The position numbers and the translations under genes are program-made. A stretch of 64,000 bases of DNA from Kitagawia praeruptora (Eukaryota; Streptophyta; Magnoliopsida; Apiales; Apiaceae): assembly GCA_037693485.1 (NCBI GenBank), contig CM075352.1:22564001-22628000 (forward strand), read 5' to 3'. Positions 1 to 9,352 of the stretch are shown here, piece by piece. How positions within the stretch are numbered: position 1 is the first letter of the stretch; each line of letters opens with the position of its first letter. The notes under the pieces are model-generated. The model was given only the letters and a program-made list of their open reading frames with translations. It did no database searches and had not been told where the DNA came from.

Positions 1-1
1 T

Positions 2-259
2 TTTCACATCAGTCTATTGAAGAAGAAGGTTGGCACTCAATTCACAGTCACTACTGAATTGCCAAAGATTGGGGTTGATGGTCAATTTCTGGTGTATCCA
101 GTCAAGGTGTTACAGTGGAGAATGATCAAGAAGAATAACCAGGCTGTTACACAATGGTTGATTCAGTGGAGTCATTCAATTCCAGAGGACGCGAGCTGGG
201 AGGATGCATCCACAATCCAAGGCCAATTTCCTACCTTCAAAGCTGATCTCAATTCTTGA
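2..259 (+). CDS. Ty3/gypsy chromovirus pol, C-terminal end (integrase tail plus chromodomain), partial
   Basis: The frame is open from the window edge and ends with TGA at 257-259, so this is the last 85 residues of a longer polyprotein. It starts with FHISLLKKKVG, the motif that closes the integrase C-terminal region in plant chromoviruses. A chromodomain-like stretch follows (VYPVKVLQWR, then WLIQWSHSIPEDASWED and QFPTF). In this family the chromodomain tethers the integrase to chromatin marks during insertion. A purine-rich stretch and an LTR-like sequence follow directly, as expected for a pol 3' end. RT and integrase core lie outside the window. The family call is firm; whether the copy is intact cannot be judged. 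Confidence 0.85.
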   Translation, partial: FHISLLKKKVGTQFTVTTELPKIGVDGQFLVYPVKVLQWRMIKKNNQAVTQWLIQWSHSIPEDASWEDASTIQGQFPTFKADLNS

Positions 260-282
260 GGACAAGAATTTTATAAGGGGAA

Positions 283-653
283 TGGTGTGTACCCAATGTA
301 GTGAAACACAGTCGTTTAAGGTCAATTTATTTTAAGGGCAGTCACATGTTGTCGTTTAGTGAGGGGAGTATCAGCTTGGGATCCTGTGCATTCTGTTATT
401 CAGCCAACCAGTAATAAGCTAGCACGTGTCCTCTAGTGGAGATATAAGGATCAAGGCAATACCTGAGAAAGGCAGACTGGAATGATGCTATTTTCTATCT
501 TGTTTTATTGTCTTTATTTCCTTTTGTAGTCATGAGACCTTGTCCATTTCTATCAGTACTTTTATGCATTTTCAATTAAAGTTCTTGTTGTTTCTTTCAT
601 TTTACCTTGTCGTTACTTCATTTCTGCTCTTTAGAATTAACCTGTTGGTTACA
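283..653 (+). repeat. Probable 3' LTR of the chromovirus at the left edge
   Basis: A purine-rich tract (ATAAGGGGAA, 273-282) lies 14 bases after the pol stop and is followed by TG at 283. The next 370 bases are non-coding and include an AATTAAA-type polyadenylation signal near 576 and T-rich sequence, ending at a candidate ACA (651-653). The partner LTR is outside the window, so the right border is a guess; an alternative end is the ACA near 742. Confidence 0.45.
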
Positions 654-1116
654 TCTGTACGACCGGTTCCCATTAGCAATTGTACTAAGTCGAGGGATTT
701 CTTGTAACAGTGGAAGCTGATCGAACCTTTCCCTTTGCAACACAAATAGAGTACGTTTTGGGGTCAGGCCTAACATGTCTACTAGAAAACTCTGCTGCCC
801 AGACAAGCGCCTCATACATCACAATATTGTGATAATGCACAATTTCGGGCCCATATATGTTTCGCGTCAATAATGATGTACATCACAATATTGGTTCTTT
901 ACTACCACCGGATGCCTACAAACTCAAATTTACTCAGTTCTACATGTACGATGGCTAACAAACAATCAATCATTTGCTATTACAGATGCTTACTCGCAAT
1001 AACGTACCGGTAGCTAAGTATGTATAAGCAAATACGAGAAAGATATCATATAGCACAACAAATTCCAGTTCACCTAAACCTACTAGAAAGAAGGTCTACT
1101 AATGGGCGATTTGTTA
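654..1116. other. Intergenic flank, no gene recognised
   Basis: No convincing coding region is seen. The motif ACATCACAATATTG occurs twice (about 814 and 881). The last five bases, TGTTA (1112-1116), are the left target duplication of the copia element that follows. Confidence 0.5.
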
Positions 1117-1723
1117 TGTTAAATATAATTGATGTGTTTTAATGTCAGTGTTTAAGTGTTACAGGTAAAGAGAGTTTAACTTGTTATTGAAAGCAGTTGT
1201 AACAGAGTTTGAGTATACGCTGATTGCTGGAAGCGCAAACGCTGACAGAGGAAAGCGTAAACACTGATAGCTGAATACATGGAAGCGCAAACACTGTTAG
1301 CATAGAGAGAACAGAGTTTGCTAAAGTTTGTCTACTGGGAGCGTCTACAAGTCAACAGAGTTTGAAGATTAATTTAATATTAATATGGAAGCGATATCTT
1401 TGAAGATTGGATAGCTGTCAAAGAGATTGAGTTGACTTAGAAGACGTGTAGCAATCGTAATTGATATCAATTGTATAGCTTAATTTTAGGAGAATCAATT
1501 TACGATTGTACGTAGCTGTATATCTTATAAATACAGTTAGGTTAACCCTAGAAGGGTATCCATCGTGAACGAATATCATTCTTGTAACCTAAGCAGCTCT
1601 CTGTGATACTTTACATCACCGAGAGAGGAATTATTAATTCCAAACAGTTTTAAAAGTTAAAACGTGTGTTCTTGTTACTTATTCATACAGTAATTGATTA
1701 TATTTTGTGTATTCGACCTAACA
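1117..1723 (+). repeat. 5' LTR of the SIRE copia element
   Basis: It is 607 bp, TG to CA, and acts as promoter and start region for the genomic RNA. A TATA-like TATAAATACA lies near 1525-1534 and the R/U5 part follows. It carries three copies of a GGAAGCG(C/T)-type motif followed by AAAC(G/A)CTG, and three copies of AACAGAGTTT. Confidence 0.95.
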
Positions 1724-1725
1724 AG

Positions 1726-1738
1726 TGGTATCAGAGCC
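1726..1738 (+). other. Primer binding site (initiator tRNA-Met type)
   Basis: TGGTATCAGAGCC starts two bases after the LTR end. It is the standard copia primer site, complementary to the 3' end of plant initiator methionine tRNA, which primes minus-strand DNA synthesis. Confidence 0.93.
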
Positions 1739-1786
1739 AAATCTGTTACTTTATTACAGTTAAAGATCCAAACACAATAGTAATCA

Positions 1787-4024
1787 ATGGCAGAGATACC
1801 TCCACCATCTGAGAAAGCACCTACTACTGTTAGTAGGTATGAAACAATTAGGGTTCCTATACTGAGGCCATTAGAATATGCAATTTGGAAGGTGAAGATG
1901 ACCATGTTTCTGGAGGCCACAGATCCAGAATATCTGGACAGAATTTATGAAGGTCCTCACAAACCTACAAAGTTATCTGCTGCTGCTGCTGGTGAGGAAT
2001 CAAAAGTCATTCCAAAAGAGAAGAAAGATCTAACTGCTGAGGATCTTTCATCTATTGCAAAGGATGCAAAGGTAAGGCATTTACTTCATAGTGCATTAGA
2101 CAATGTTATGTCTAATAAAGTGATAAACTGCACAACTGCAAAGGAGATATGGGATGCACTTGAGGTTAGATGTCAAGGAACACCTGCAATTAAGAAGAAC
2201 AGAAGGAACATACTCACTCAGGAGTATGAACATTTTGAGGCAAAATCTGATGAAACCATGACAGAAACATTTGACAGATTCTGTAAACTGCTCAATGATT
2301 TGTCATTGGTGAACAAAGAGTATGATTTAGAAGATTCAAATCTCAAGTTTCTTCTCTCTCTACCTGAAAAGTGGGATGTGAAAACAACCACTATAAGAGA
2401 TAATTATGAACTTGGTGAAACAGAGATTGATGAAATTTATGGATTGCTCAAAACCCATGAATTGGAATTGGAGCAGAGAAACAAAAGATCTAGTAGAAAG
2501 TCAAAGTCTGTTGCTCTTAAGGTTGAGGAGAAACCATCAAAGAAGGAAGCATCAAGGAGAAAGGCAAAAGGAAAAGCTTTAGTCATACATTCAGAAAATG
2601 AGTCATCAGACACTGATGTTGACTCAAACACAGATGGATCATCTGATTCTGAAGATGATGAGGAGATGATGCAAATGGCTGCATTGATGGTAAAGACCTT
2701 CAAGAAGATGGGATACAAGAACTTCAAGAAGGGAAAGAGATTCTCCAAGGACTACTCAAAGTTTGATAAGAAGAATTTCAAGAAATCTGAGGGAAAGGAC
2801 TTCAAATCTGGTAAGAAAGATAAGTCTGAGATTCAATGCTACAAGTGTAAGGAGATGGGTCACTATGCTCCTGAGTGCAAGAAGGGTAAAACTGAAAAGG
2901 CACTCTACACCAAAGGCAGAGATTGGGCAGACACTTCTGATTCAGATGAGGAAGTCAACTATGCTCTCATGGCTACTACTCAGACTGAAAATGATGATCT
3001 CAAGGTACCTCCAACTACCTATGCTTATAATACTGATAATATAACTGAACTGAGAATTTATCTTAAAGCATTGCATATCAGTTATAGGGATCAGACTTTA
3101 GAAAATGAGAGGATAAAGTCTGAGTGTTCTCAACTTAAAGAGAGAAATAAACTTGTTGAGGAACAGCTAGAGAACATGAATAAAATTCAGAAAGAAAGAG
3201 ATGATGCAGTGTTTATTGAACAGGAGTTGCTAGGTAAGTATAAGCAATTAGAATCAGAATTGGAGGATACAAAACACATCATTAAAACCTGGACACACTC
3301 TGGTAAAGATACTCAAGAAGTGTTTCAGTCAGATACAGTAGGTCTAGGTTACTCTGTTGGAGATGAACTTAGATTTGAAAATCAGGTAAAAGTTAGACCA
3401 CATTGTTCATCTGAGGGTAATGTCATGGGAACAGGTGGACCTAAGACTGAAGCACAGAAAAAGGCTATTAAAGAGTCATATGCTAAAACTTTTGTTAAAG
3501 AGGCTAACATTGGCCTCATGACAGATAAACAACTCAAGCATAAGCTTAAGGAGATAAAGTCTGTCAACAAACAGAGAATGCCTAAGAAAAACAGAAATGG
3601 AAAGGTAGGCATAACCTCAGGAATTAAGCCAATGCTTGCTTCATTAGCTCCCAGGAAAACATGCTTTAATTGTGGTAGCACTAATCATCTTGCTAGTTTC
3701 TGCAGTAAGAATAAGAACATTAATTCTTTGCCCTCTAAAACTGCAGTAAAGAGTGATTATGTGAGAACTAGACCACAGACTTTATGCAAACACTGTGGAA
3801 GTACTTGGCATTCTATTTACACTTGCAGAGATTATCATGCTATTTACTATAATTACTATGAACCCAAGCCAAATTTAAAATGGGTTAAAGTAAACTCTGC
3901 AAATGTAAACTCTGAAAAAGTTAGCTTAAACTCTGTTAATGAAAATTCCGCTGCAAAAGCTAACAGAATTAAGAAAGCCAAAGGATCCAAGCAAGTCTGG
4001 ATCCTTAAAACTAATAATCAGTGA
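1787..4024 (+). CDS. SIRE gag polyprotein (745 aa) with three CCHC zinc knuckles
   Basis: This is the capsid/nucleocapsid protein that packages element RNA. The N-terminal half (about residues 15-230) is the plant copia gag fold (UBN2 type), with the characteristic WDALEVRCQGT region. A lysine- and serine/aspartate-rich linker follows. The first knuckle, CYKCKEMGHYAPEC, is at residues 351-364. A charged heptad-rich segment predicted to coil lies at about 420-510. Two more knuckles follow, CFNCGSTNHLASFC (626-639) and CKHCGSTWHSIYTC (667-680). The ATG at 1787 is the first after the primer site and has good context. The frame ends at TGA 4022-4024; pol opens in another frame at 4035 (see findings). 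Confidence 0.92.
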   Translation: MAEIPPPSEKAPTTVSRYETIRVPILRPLEYAIWKVKMTMFLEATDPEYLDRIYEGPHKPTKLSAAAAGEESKVIPKEKKDLTAEDLSSIAKDAKVRHLLHSALDNVMSNKVINCTTAKEIWDALEVRCQGTPAIKKNRRNILTQEYEHFEAKSDETMTETFDRFCKLLNDLSLVNKEYDLEDSNLKFLLSLPEKWDVKTTTIRDNYELGETEIDEIYGLLKTHELELEQRNKRSSRKSKSVALKVEEKPSKKEASRRKAKGKALVIHSENESSDTDVDSNTDGSSDSEDDEEMMQMAALMVKTFKKMGYKNFKKGKRFSKDYSKFDKKNFKKSEGKDFKSGKKDKSEIQCYKCKEMGHYAPECKKGKTEKALYTKGRDWADTSDSDEEVNYALMATTQTENDDLKVPPTTYAYNTDNITELRIYLKALHISYRDQTLENERIKSECSQLKERNKLVEEQLENMNKIQKERDDAVFIEQELLGKYKQLESELEDTKHIIKTWTHSGKDTQEVFQSDTVGLGYSVGDELRFENQVKVRPHCSSEGNVMGTGGPKTEAQKKAIKESYAKTFVKEANIGLMTDKQLKHKLKEIKSVNKQRMPKKNRNGKVGITSGIKPMLASLAPRKTCFNCGSTNHLASFCSKNKNINSLPSKTAVKSDYVRTRPQTLCKHCGSTWHSIYTCRDYHAIYYNYYEPKPNLKWVKVNSANVNSEKVSLNSVNENSAAKANRIKKAKGSKQVWILKTNNQ

Positions 4025-4034
4025 TGGTTTGTGA

Positions 4035-7000
4035 TTGCAGGGCAACAGGGTTAGTACCCTAGTCGTGGACAGTGGATGTTCAGGACACATGACTGGAAAT
4101 AAAGCCCTGCTATCAGAGTATGAGGAGAAGGCTGGCCCAGAAGTTTCCTATGGAGATGGCAACATAGGACATACACTGGGATATGGCAATATTAATCTTG
4201 GAAATGTCATCATCACAAATGTAGCTCTGGTTCCAGGACTCAAGCATGATTTGCTATCTGTGAGTCAAATCTGTGACAGAGGATATCATGTAGATTTTCA
4301 GCCTGAATATTGCCAAGTGATTAGTAAATCTACAGGGAAAGTTGCTCTAGTTGGAAACAGACACAACAACATCTATGAAATAAAATTGTCAACAAACACT
4401 GATGGCAAAGCAGTATGTCTGTCAACAAGAATGTCCAGTGAAGAGAGTTGGAAGTGGCACAAGAAACTCTCTCATTTGAATCTGAACAACATCAATGAGC
4501 TTATAAAGAATGATCTTGCAAGAGGTCTACCAAAGTCATTGTTGAATGTAGAAGGTCTGTGTGATTCATGTCAAAAGGCCAAACAGAGAAAAACTTCTTT
4601 CAAAAGCAAATCTGAGTCTTCAATTGCTGATCCTTATCATCTACTACATGTTGATCTTTTTGGTCCAGTAAATGTGATGTCTCTTGGAAAGAAGAAATAT
4701 GCATTAGTCATTGTTGATGAATATACCAGATTCACATGGGTATATTTTCTTGCAAAGAAGGATGAAACAGCTTTAACACTGACAGATCATATAATCCAAC
4801 TGGACAAAGGGTCAGAGCATCAAGTGAAGATAATCAGAAGTGACAATGGAACTGAGTTCAGGAATTCATCTATCGAAGAATTTTGCAAGAGTAAAGGGAT
4901 CAAACAAGAGTTTTCTGCACCTGGCACTCCACAACAAAATGGTGTAGTGGAGAGGAAGAACAGAACTTTGATAGAAGCTGCCAGAACCATGCTAGATGAA
5001 GCAAATTTGCCAACATATTTCTGGGCAGAAGCAGTTCAAACAGCTTGTTTTACTCAAAATGCAACACTGATCAACAAGCATGGTAAAACACCATATGAAA
5101 TGGTGAAGAAGAAAAAGCCAAATCTAAAATATTTTCATATTTTTGGATGCAAGTGCTTTGTGTTGAAGACTCATCCTGAACAGTTGACCAAATTTGACCT
5201 AAAGGCAGATGAAGGAATTTTTGTTGGCTATCCACTGTCAACAAAGGCATTCAGAGTTTATAATCTGAGAACCAGAGTGATCATGGAGTCTATTCATGTG
5301 TCATTTGATGACAAGAAAATAACTGGACTTGAAGATGTTAATGAGCATGATCAACTGCACTTTGAAAATGAAGATTTATTAAACTCGGATGATACAGATC
5401 TGACAAACACTGTTGAGGTCAATTCTGAACCTCTACTGGTAAACACTGAAGAAACTTTTCAATCAGAAACAAGGGAAGAACCAGTTGAGGGGGAGCATGA
5501 AGAATCACATCAAAGTGAAAATTCAAACACTGATAGTGACTCAATTGATAACTCTGAATCAAACACTGTTGATTCAAACTCTGATCATTCAAATTCTGAG
5601 CAGTCATATTCAGGGGGAGCATCTGAAAATGAAGAGAGACACCAAGAAAATCAGGAGAGCATGGATCAAGGGGGAGGATCACATGATGACAGAAGCAATT
5701 TGCCTTCTGCAAGAAAATGGACTAAGTCACATACACCTGATTTGATTATTGGTGATCCAGATGCAAGAGTAAGAACAAGAAGTGCAACAACAAATGAATG
5801 TCTGTTTCATGCATTCTTGTCACAAACTGAGCCAAAGAAAGTAGAAGAAGCTCTGAAAGATGCTGACTGGATAACAGCAATGGAAGAAGAGCTAAATGAA
5901 TTTGAGAGAAATGAGGTGTGGACCCTTGTACCAAGGCCAAAGAACAGATCTATTGTTGGTACTAAATGGGTTTTCAGAAATAAAACTGACAGTGATGGTG
6001 TGATCACAAGGAACAAAGCAAGACTGGTAGCTAAAGGCTATTCACAGCAGGAAGGAATAGATTATGATGAGACTTTTGCACCAGTTGCCAGGTTGGAGGC
6101 AATAAGGATGTTTCTTGCCTATGCTTCTCACAAGAAATTCAAGGTTTTTCAAATGGATGTGAAAAGTGCTTTTCTGAATGGAAAACTTGAAGAAGAAGTA
6201 TTTGTTGAACAACCACCTGGTTTTGTAGATCCAAAATATCCAGATCATGTCTACAGGTTAGACAAAGCACTCTATGGACTCAAACAGGCACCTAGGGCAT
6301 GGTATGAAACACTTGCTAAATTTCTACTAGAAAGTGGGTTTCACAGAGGTACTATTGACAAAACTCTGTTTTACTTTCAATCTGGTAATGACCTGCTCTT
6401 AGTACAGATATATGTAGATGATATCATTTTTGGATCTACTAATGATAAACTCTGTAAGAAATTTGCCAAGCTCATGCAGTCAAGATATCAAATGAGTATG
6501 ATGGGAGAATTAAGCTATTTTCTAGGCTTACAGGTGAAGCAAACAGATGATGGAATTTTCATAAATCAAGCAAAATATACCAGAAATCTTCTCAAGAAAT
6601 TTGGCATGCTTGACTGTTCATCTGCAACAACTCCCATGGCAACTGCAACAAAACTGGACAAAAATACAGGTTCATCAGTGGATATGACAAGCTACAGAGG
6701 GATGATTGGTTCTCTACTCTATTTAACAGCTAGTAGACCTGATATCATGTATGCCACCTGTCTGTGTGCAAGATTTCAGGCAGATCCAAGGGAACCACAT
6801 TTAACAGCTGTGAAGAGGATTTTCAAATATCTCAAGGGCACTGTAACCTTAGGACTGTGGTACCCAAGAGAATCAGATTTTAAGCTACTTGGTTACTCTG
6901 ATGCAGATTTTGCTGGCTGTAAGATTGACAGAAAAAGCACAAGTGGAAGTTGTCAATTTCTTGGTGACAGACTAGTGTCTTGGTACAGCAAGAAACAGAA

Positions 7001-7355
7001 GTCAATATCTACATCTACAGCTGAAGCAGAGTATATTGCTGCTGGTAGCTGTTGTGCACAGATTTTATGGATGAAAAATCAACTACTGGATTATGGGTTG
7101 AGGTATAGTAAAATACCTATTTTTTGTGATAATCAAAGTGCTATTGCAATGACAGGTAATCCAGTACAACACTCAATGACCAAGCACATCAGCATAAGGT
7201 ATCACTTTATCAGAGAGCATGTAGAGGAAGGCAATATAGAGCTTCACTTTGTGCCTACAGATCAACAACTTGCAGATGTTTTCACAAAGCCTCTAAGTGA
7301 AGCAACATTTACAAGACTGGTCAATGAACTAGGGATGGTATCTGGTTTTGACTAA
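4035..7355 (+). CDS. SIRE pol polyprotein: protease, integrase, reverse transcriptase, RNase H
   Basis: The frame has about 1,106 codons and no ATG start; its first codon after the upstream in-frame stop (TGA 4032-4034) is TTG, so it must be made by fusion to gag or by splicing. Protease has VVDSGCSGHMTG with the catalytic Asp near residue 12. A pre-integrase HHCC-type region (HKKLSHLN...CDSCQKAK) follows. The integrase triad is D207 (HVDLFG), D270 (RSDNGTEF) and E306 (GVVERKN), with the classical 35-residue spacing. An acidic Ser/Asn-rich linker lies at about 445-575. RT has FQMDVKSAFLNG, LYGLKQAPRAWY and YVDD at 793-796. RNase H has SDADFAGC near 955 and AEAEYIAAGSC. All catalytic motifs are present, in the Ty1/copia order. 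Confidence 0.95.
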   Translation: MQGNRVSTLVVDSGCSGHMTGNKALLSEYEEKAGPEVSYGDGNIGHTLGYGNINLGNVIITNVALVPGLKHDLLSVSQICDRGYHVDFQPEYCQVISKSTGKVALVGNRHNNIYEIKLSTNTDGKAVCLSTRMSSEESWKWHKKLSHLNLNNINELIKNDLARGLPKSLLNVEGLCDSCQKAKQRKTSFKSKSESSIADPYHLLHVDLFGPVNVMSLGKKKYALVIVDEYTRFTWVYFLAKKDETALTLTDHIIQLDKGSEHQVKIIRSDNGTEFRNSSIEEFCKSKGIKQEFSAPGTPQQNGVVERKNRTLIEAARTMLDEANLPTYFWAEAVQTACFTQNATLINKHGKTPYEMVKKKKPNLKYFHIFGCKCFVLKTHPEQLTKFDLKADEGIFVGYPLSTKAFRVYNLRTRVIMESIHVSFDDKKITGLEDVNEHDQLHFENEDLLNSDDTDLTNTVEVNSEPLLVNTEETFQSETREEPVEGEHEESHQSENSNTDSDSIDNSESNTVDSNSDHSNSEQSYSGGASENEERHQENQESMDQGGGSHDDRSNLPSARKWTKSHTPDLIIGDPDARVRTRSATTNECLFHAFLSQTEPKKVEEALKDADWITAMEEELNEFERNEVWTLVPRPKNRSIVGTKWVFRNKTDSDGVITRNKARLVAKGYSQQEGIDYDETFAPVARLEAIRMFLAYASHKKFKVFQMDVKSAFLNGKLEEEVFVEQPPGFVDPKYPDHVYRLDKALYGLKQAPRAWYETLAKFLLESGFHRGTIDKTLFYFQSGNDLLLVQIYVDDIIFGSTNDKLCKKFAKLMQSRYQMSMMGELSYFLGLQVKQTDDGIFINQAKYTRNLLKKFGMLDCSSATTPMATATKLDKNTGSSVDMTSYRGMIGSLLYLTASRPDIMYATCLCARFQADPREPHLTAVKRIFKYLKGTVTLGLWYPRESDFKLLGYSDADFAGCKIDRKSTSGSCQFLGDRLVSWYSKKQKSISTSTAEAEYIAAGSCCAQILWMKNQLLDYGLRYSKIPIFCDNQSAIAMTGNPVQHSMTKHISIRYHFIREHVEEGNIELHFVPTDQQLADVFTKPLSEATFTRLVNELGMVSGFD

Positions 7356-8273
7356 ACATGTTGGTTAGACTCAAACTCTTTCAAATAAAATGTGTTGCTC
7401 ATATCTCTGTAAATTGCTAAAGTGCTATGTGAACCTTATTAATTTTACTCTGTCAGCATGATTGTTGGTCATACACTGTTAATATGTTTGTTAAACTCTG
7501 TGAATTCTGAGTTGATTTTTGTCTGAATGAAAATACCGATGAAGAAAAATGTATGGAGCATGATTCTCAGTGAAAAATCAAGATTCTTTTTGAGTCACTG
7601 TGATCTAATCAGAAATTGTGCAGTAAATTAACACAGCATGATACTGTTTCATATTTAGAGCATCTCTTAGTTTATTTGATCCTAAACTCTGAATCTATGA
7701 ATACTGCATGTATTGCCTCTCATGAATAACTCTGATATTGATGAACTCTAAACTCTGATTAGTGACACTCTGTTTCCAAGTCATACTTGATTCTTGATGA
7801 TTCTGTGTTTGCACTTGTGAAAATTTTAAAACTTGAGATATGTCATTGTTTAGTTTGGTGAGAAACAGTTCATGTCTGCACCTTATGAGATTTTGAGCCG
7901 AATAAGTGATTGATACATTTTATATCAATCAGATTTTATTGTTGTGTGATGTTCATCAGTAAGTATGTTGCTCTAGAACTTGCATTAAACCATTTTGGGA
8001 CTACATGATATATGTGTGCATAAAGATGATAAAGGCATTAGGATTAACCATCTTTCTTCAAACATTGTTCAAAACATCTTTGAACACTGATAATAAACAC
8101 TGTTCATAAAACACTACCCTTAGTAAACCCTTTGAGCCAAATTAACTACTCATTTTTCTTGAATACTGACGTATTAAGAGCAGTTATATTCGTTTGTTAA
8201 ATCAAATTCAAGCAAGTGAGTATTTCTCAAGAAAAGATATCTTACTCAGTATATATATGTAAATAATAATAAT

Positions 8274-8288
8274 AAAAAAAAAAGGGGG
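8274..8288 (+). other. Internal polypurine tract (A10G5), candidate central PPT
   Basis: Ten A followed by five G lie just after AT-rich sequence in the SIRE spacer. Some LTR retroelements use an internal tract as a second plus-strand primer site. No function has been shown here; a chance homopolymer is possible. Confidence 0.3.
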
Positions 8289-9100
8289 TATATATACTGA
8301 TCATCTTGTACAAAAATGTACTAACCATTTGACTGAACTTTTTGATCAAATAAATTGTTCAGTTCGAAATTCTCATTCAAAAACATCTCTTCTCATCTGT
8401 TTGATTTCACTCAATCAAAACCTTGAACAAAGTCCTTTTGATTTGTGCATATATGTAATCGAAGTGGTGTAGATATGGTGGACATTCAAGCTTATGGAAG
8501 TATCTGCTTTTACTGATTGAATCTGAGAGTAAACACTTCACCTAAACACTTGTGTGATGTGAGAGTTTGTGAGACAATCCTTGACATGTAACTCACTGAA
8601 TGATGGTTTGATGTTTATCTCCTGATCTTTTTGTCTTTAATGACTGTGTGCTTACGTGGATAATCATGATCATAAACTGGAACAGGGATATTCAGATTTC
8701 TGTAATTAAGGAACTACAGAGTTTATCATTCATCATATACTCTGTGTTTAATATGAGAGTTTGTGCATTCAGTGTTTATTGTTTTGATTTATGGATTTTA
8801 TGAAATATTAGATGCTATAAAATTGATTTGGTAAACTCTGCTACTCACACACAAAAATCACGACTGTGCATTTTTGAAAGGGTTTTGTGATAAAGATTGA
8901 AAATTTGACAAACACTGATTGATTGTGCTATGTACTCTAAGGTATATTTTCATTAAGATAATTTGAAAATTCTGGAGTAAATGGAGTAGTTGACAACTGT
9001 TAAATAGTGTAATTAGTGGTAACGTGTCTTGATAAATGGAACGACAGCGGTAATAATGGCTTTTACTGCGCATGTATTAAGTGAACCGTTGCATGTGTGA

Positions 9101-9106
9101 CACGTG
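9101..9106. promoter_or_regulatory. G-box (CACGTG) upstream of the third SIRE ORF
   Basis: CACGTG sits inside the longer palindrome GACACGTGTC, about 250 bases before the strong-context ATG at 9353. Plant bZIP and bHLH factors bind this core. The location suggests an internal promoter for ORF3, but no clear TATA box is seen and the site may be fortuitous. Confidence 0.3.
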
Positions 9107-9352
9107 TCCCACTCACTCATCATTATGTCTCACTTTTACACTTTTCAAGGGAACAGTTGCGTGTTTTCAAGGAAAATCGTTTGAGTTTAGTTTTTAATTA
9201 AAACTCAAATTACTTTTTGCCACAATCACTATTACCCACTCGTATTCACTTTACCAAAACAGAGAACATCTTTGTTTTTCACTTTGGCATTTTCACAAAC
9301 ACCTTTCTTGCAAAACATTTTCACAGTTGATTCTTGCTTATTTCTTGATTCA

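Larger units (their letters stand above)
7356..9352 (+). other. SIRE non-coding spacer between pol and the third ORF
   Basis: About 2 kb without a long ORF. It is rich in the octamer AAACTCTG (for example near 7493, 7684, 7749 and 8831). It contains a run of ten A and five G (8274-8288) that resembles a second polypurine tract, a CACGTG G-box (9101-9106) and, just before the third ORF, a leader with a candidate acceptor TTTTCACAG ending near 9327. It may be the leader or control region for a subgenomic RNA; that is inference. Confidence 0.6.

Noticed and set aside
9272..9352. Upstream ATG (9272) as start of SIRE ORF3 with a hydrophobic leader
   Set aside because: The 27-residue extension is not a convincing signal peptide and the ATG at 9353 has far better context.
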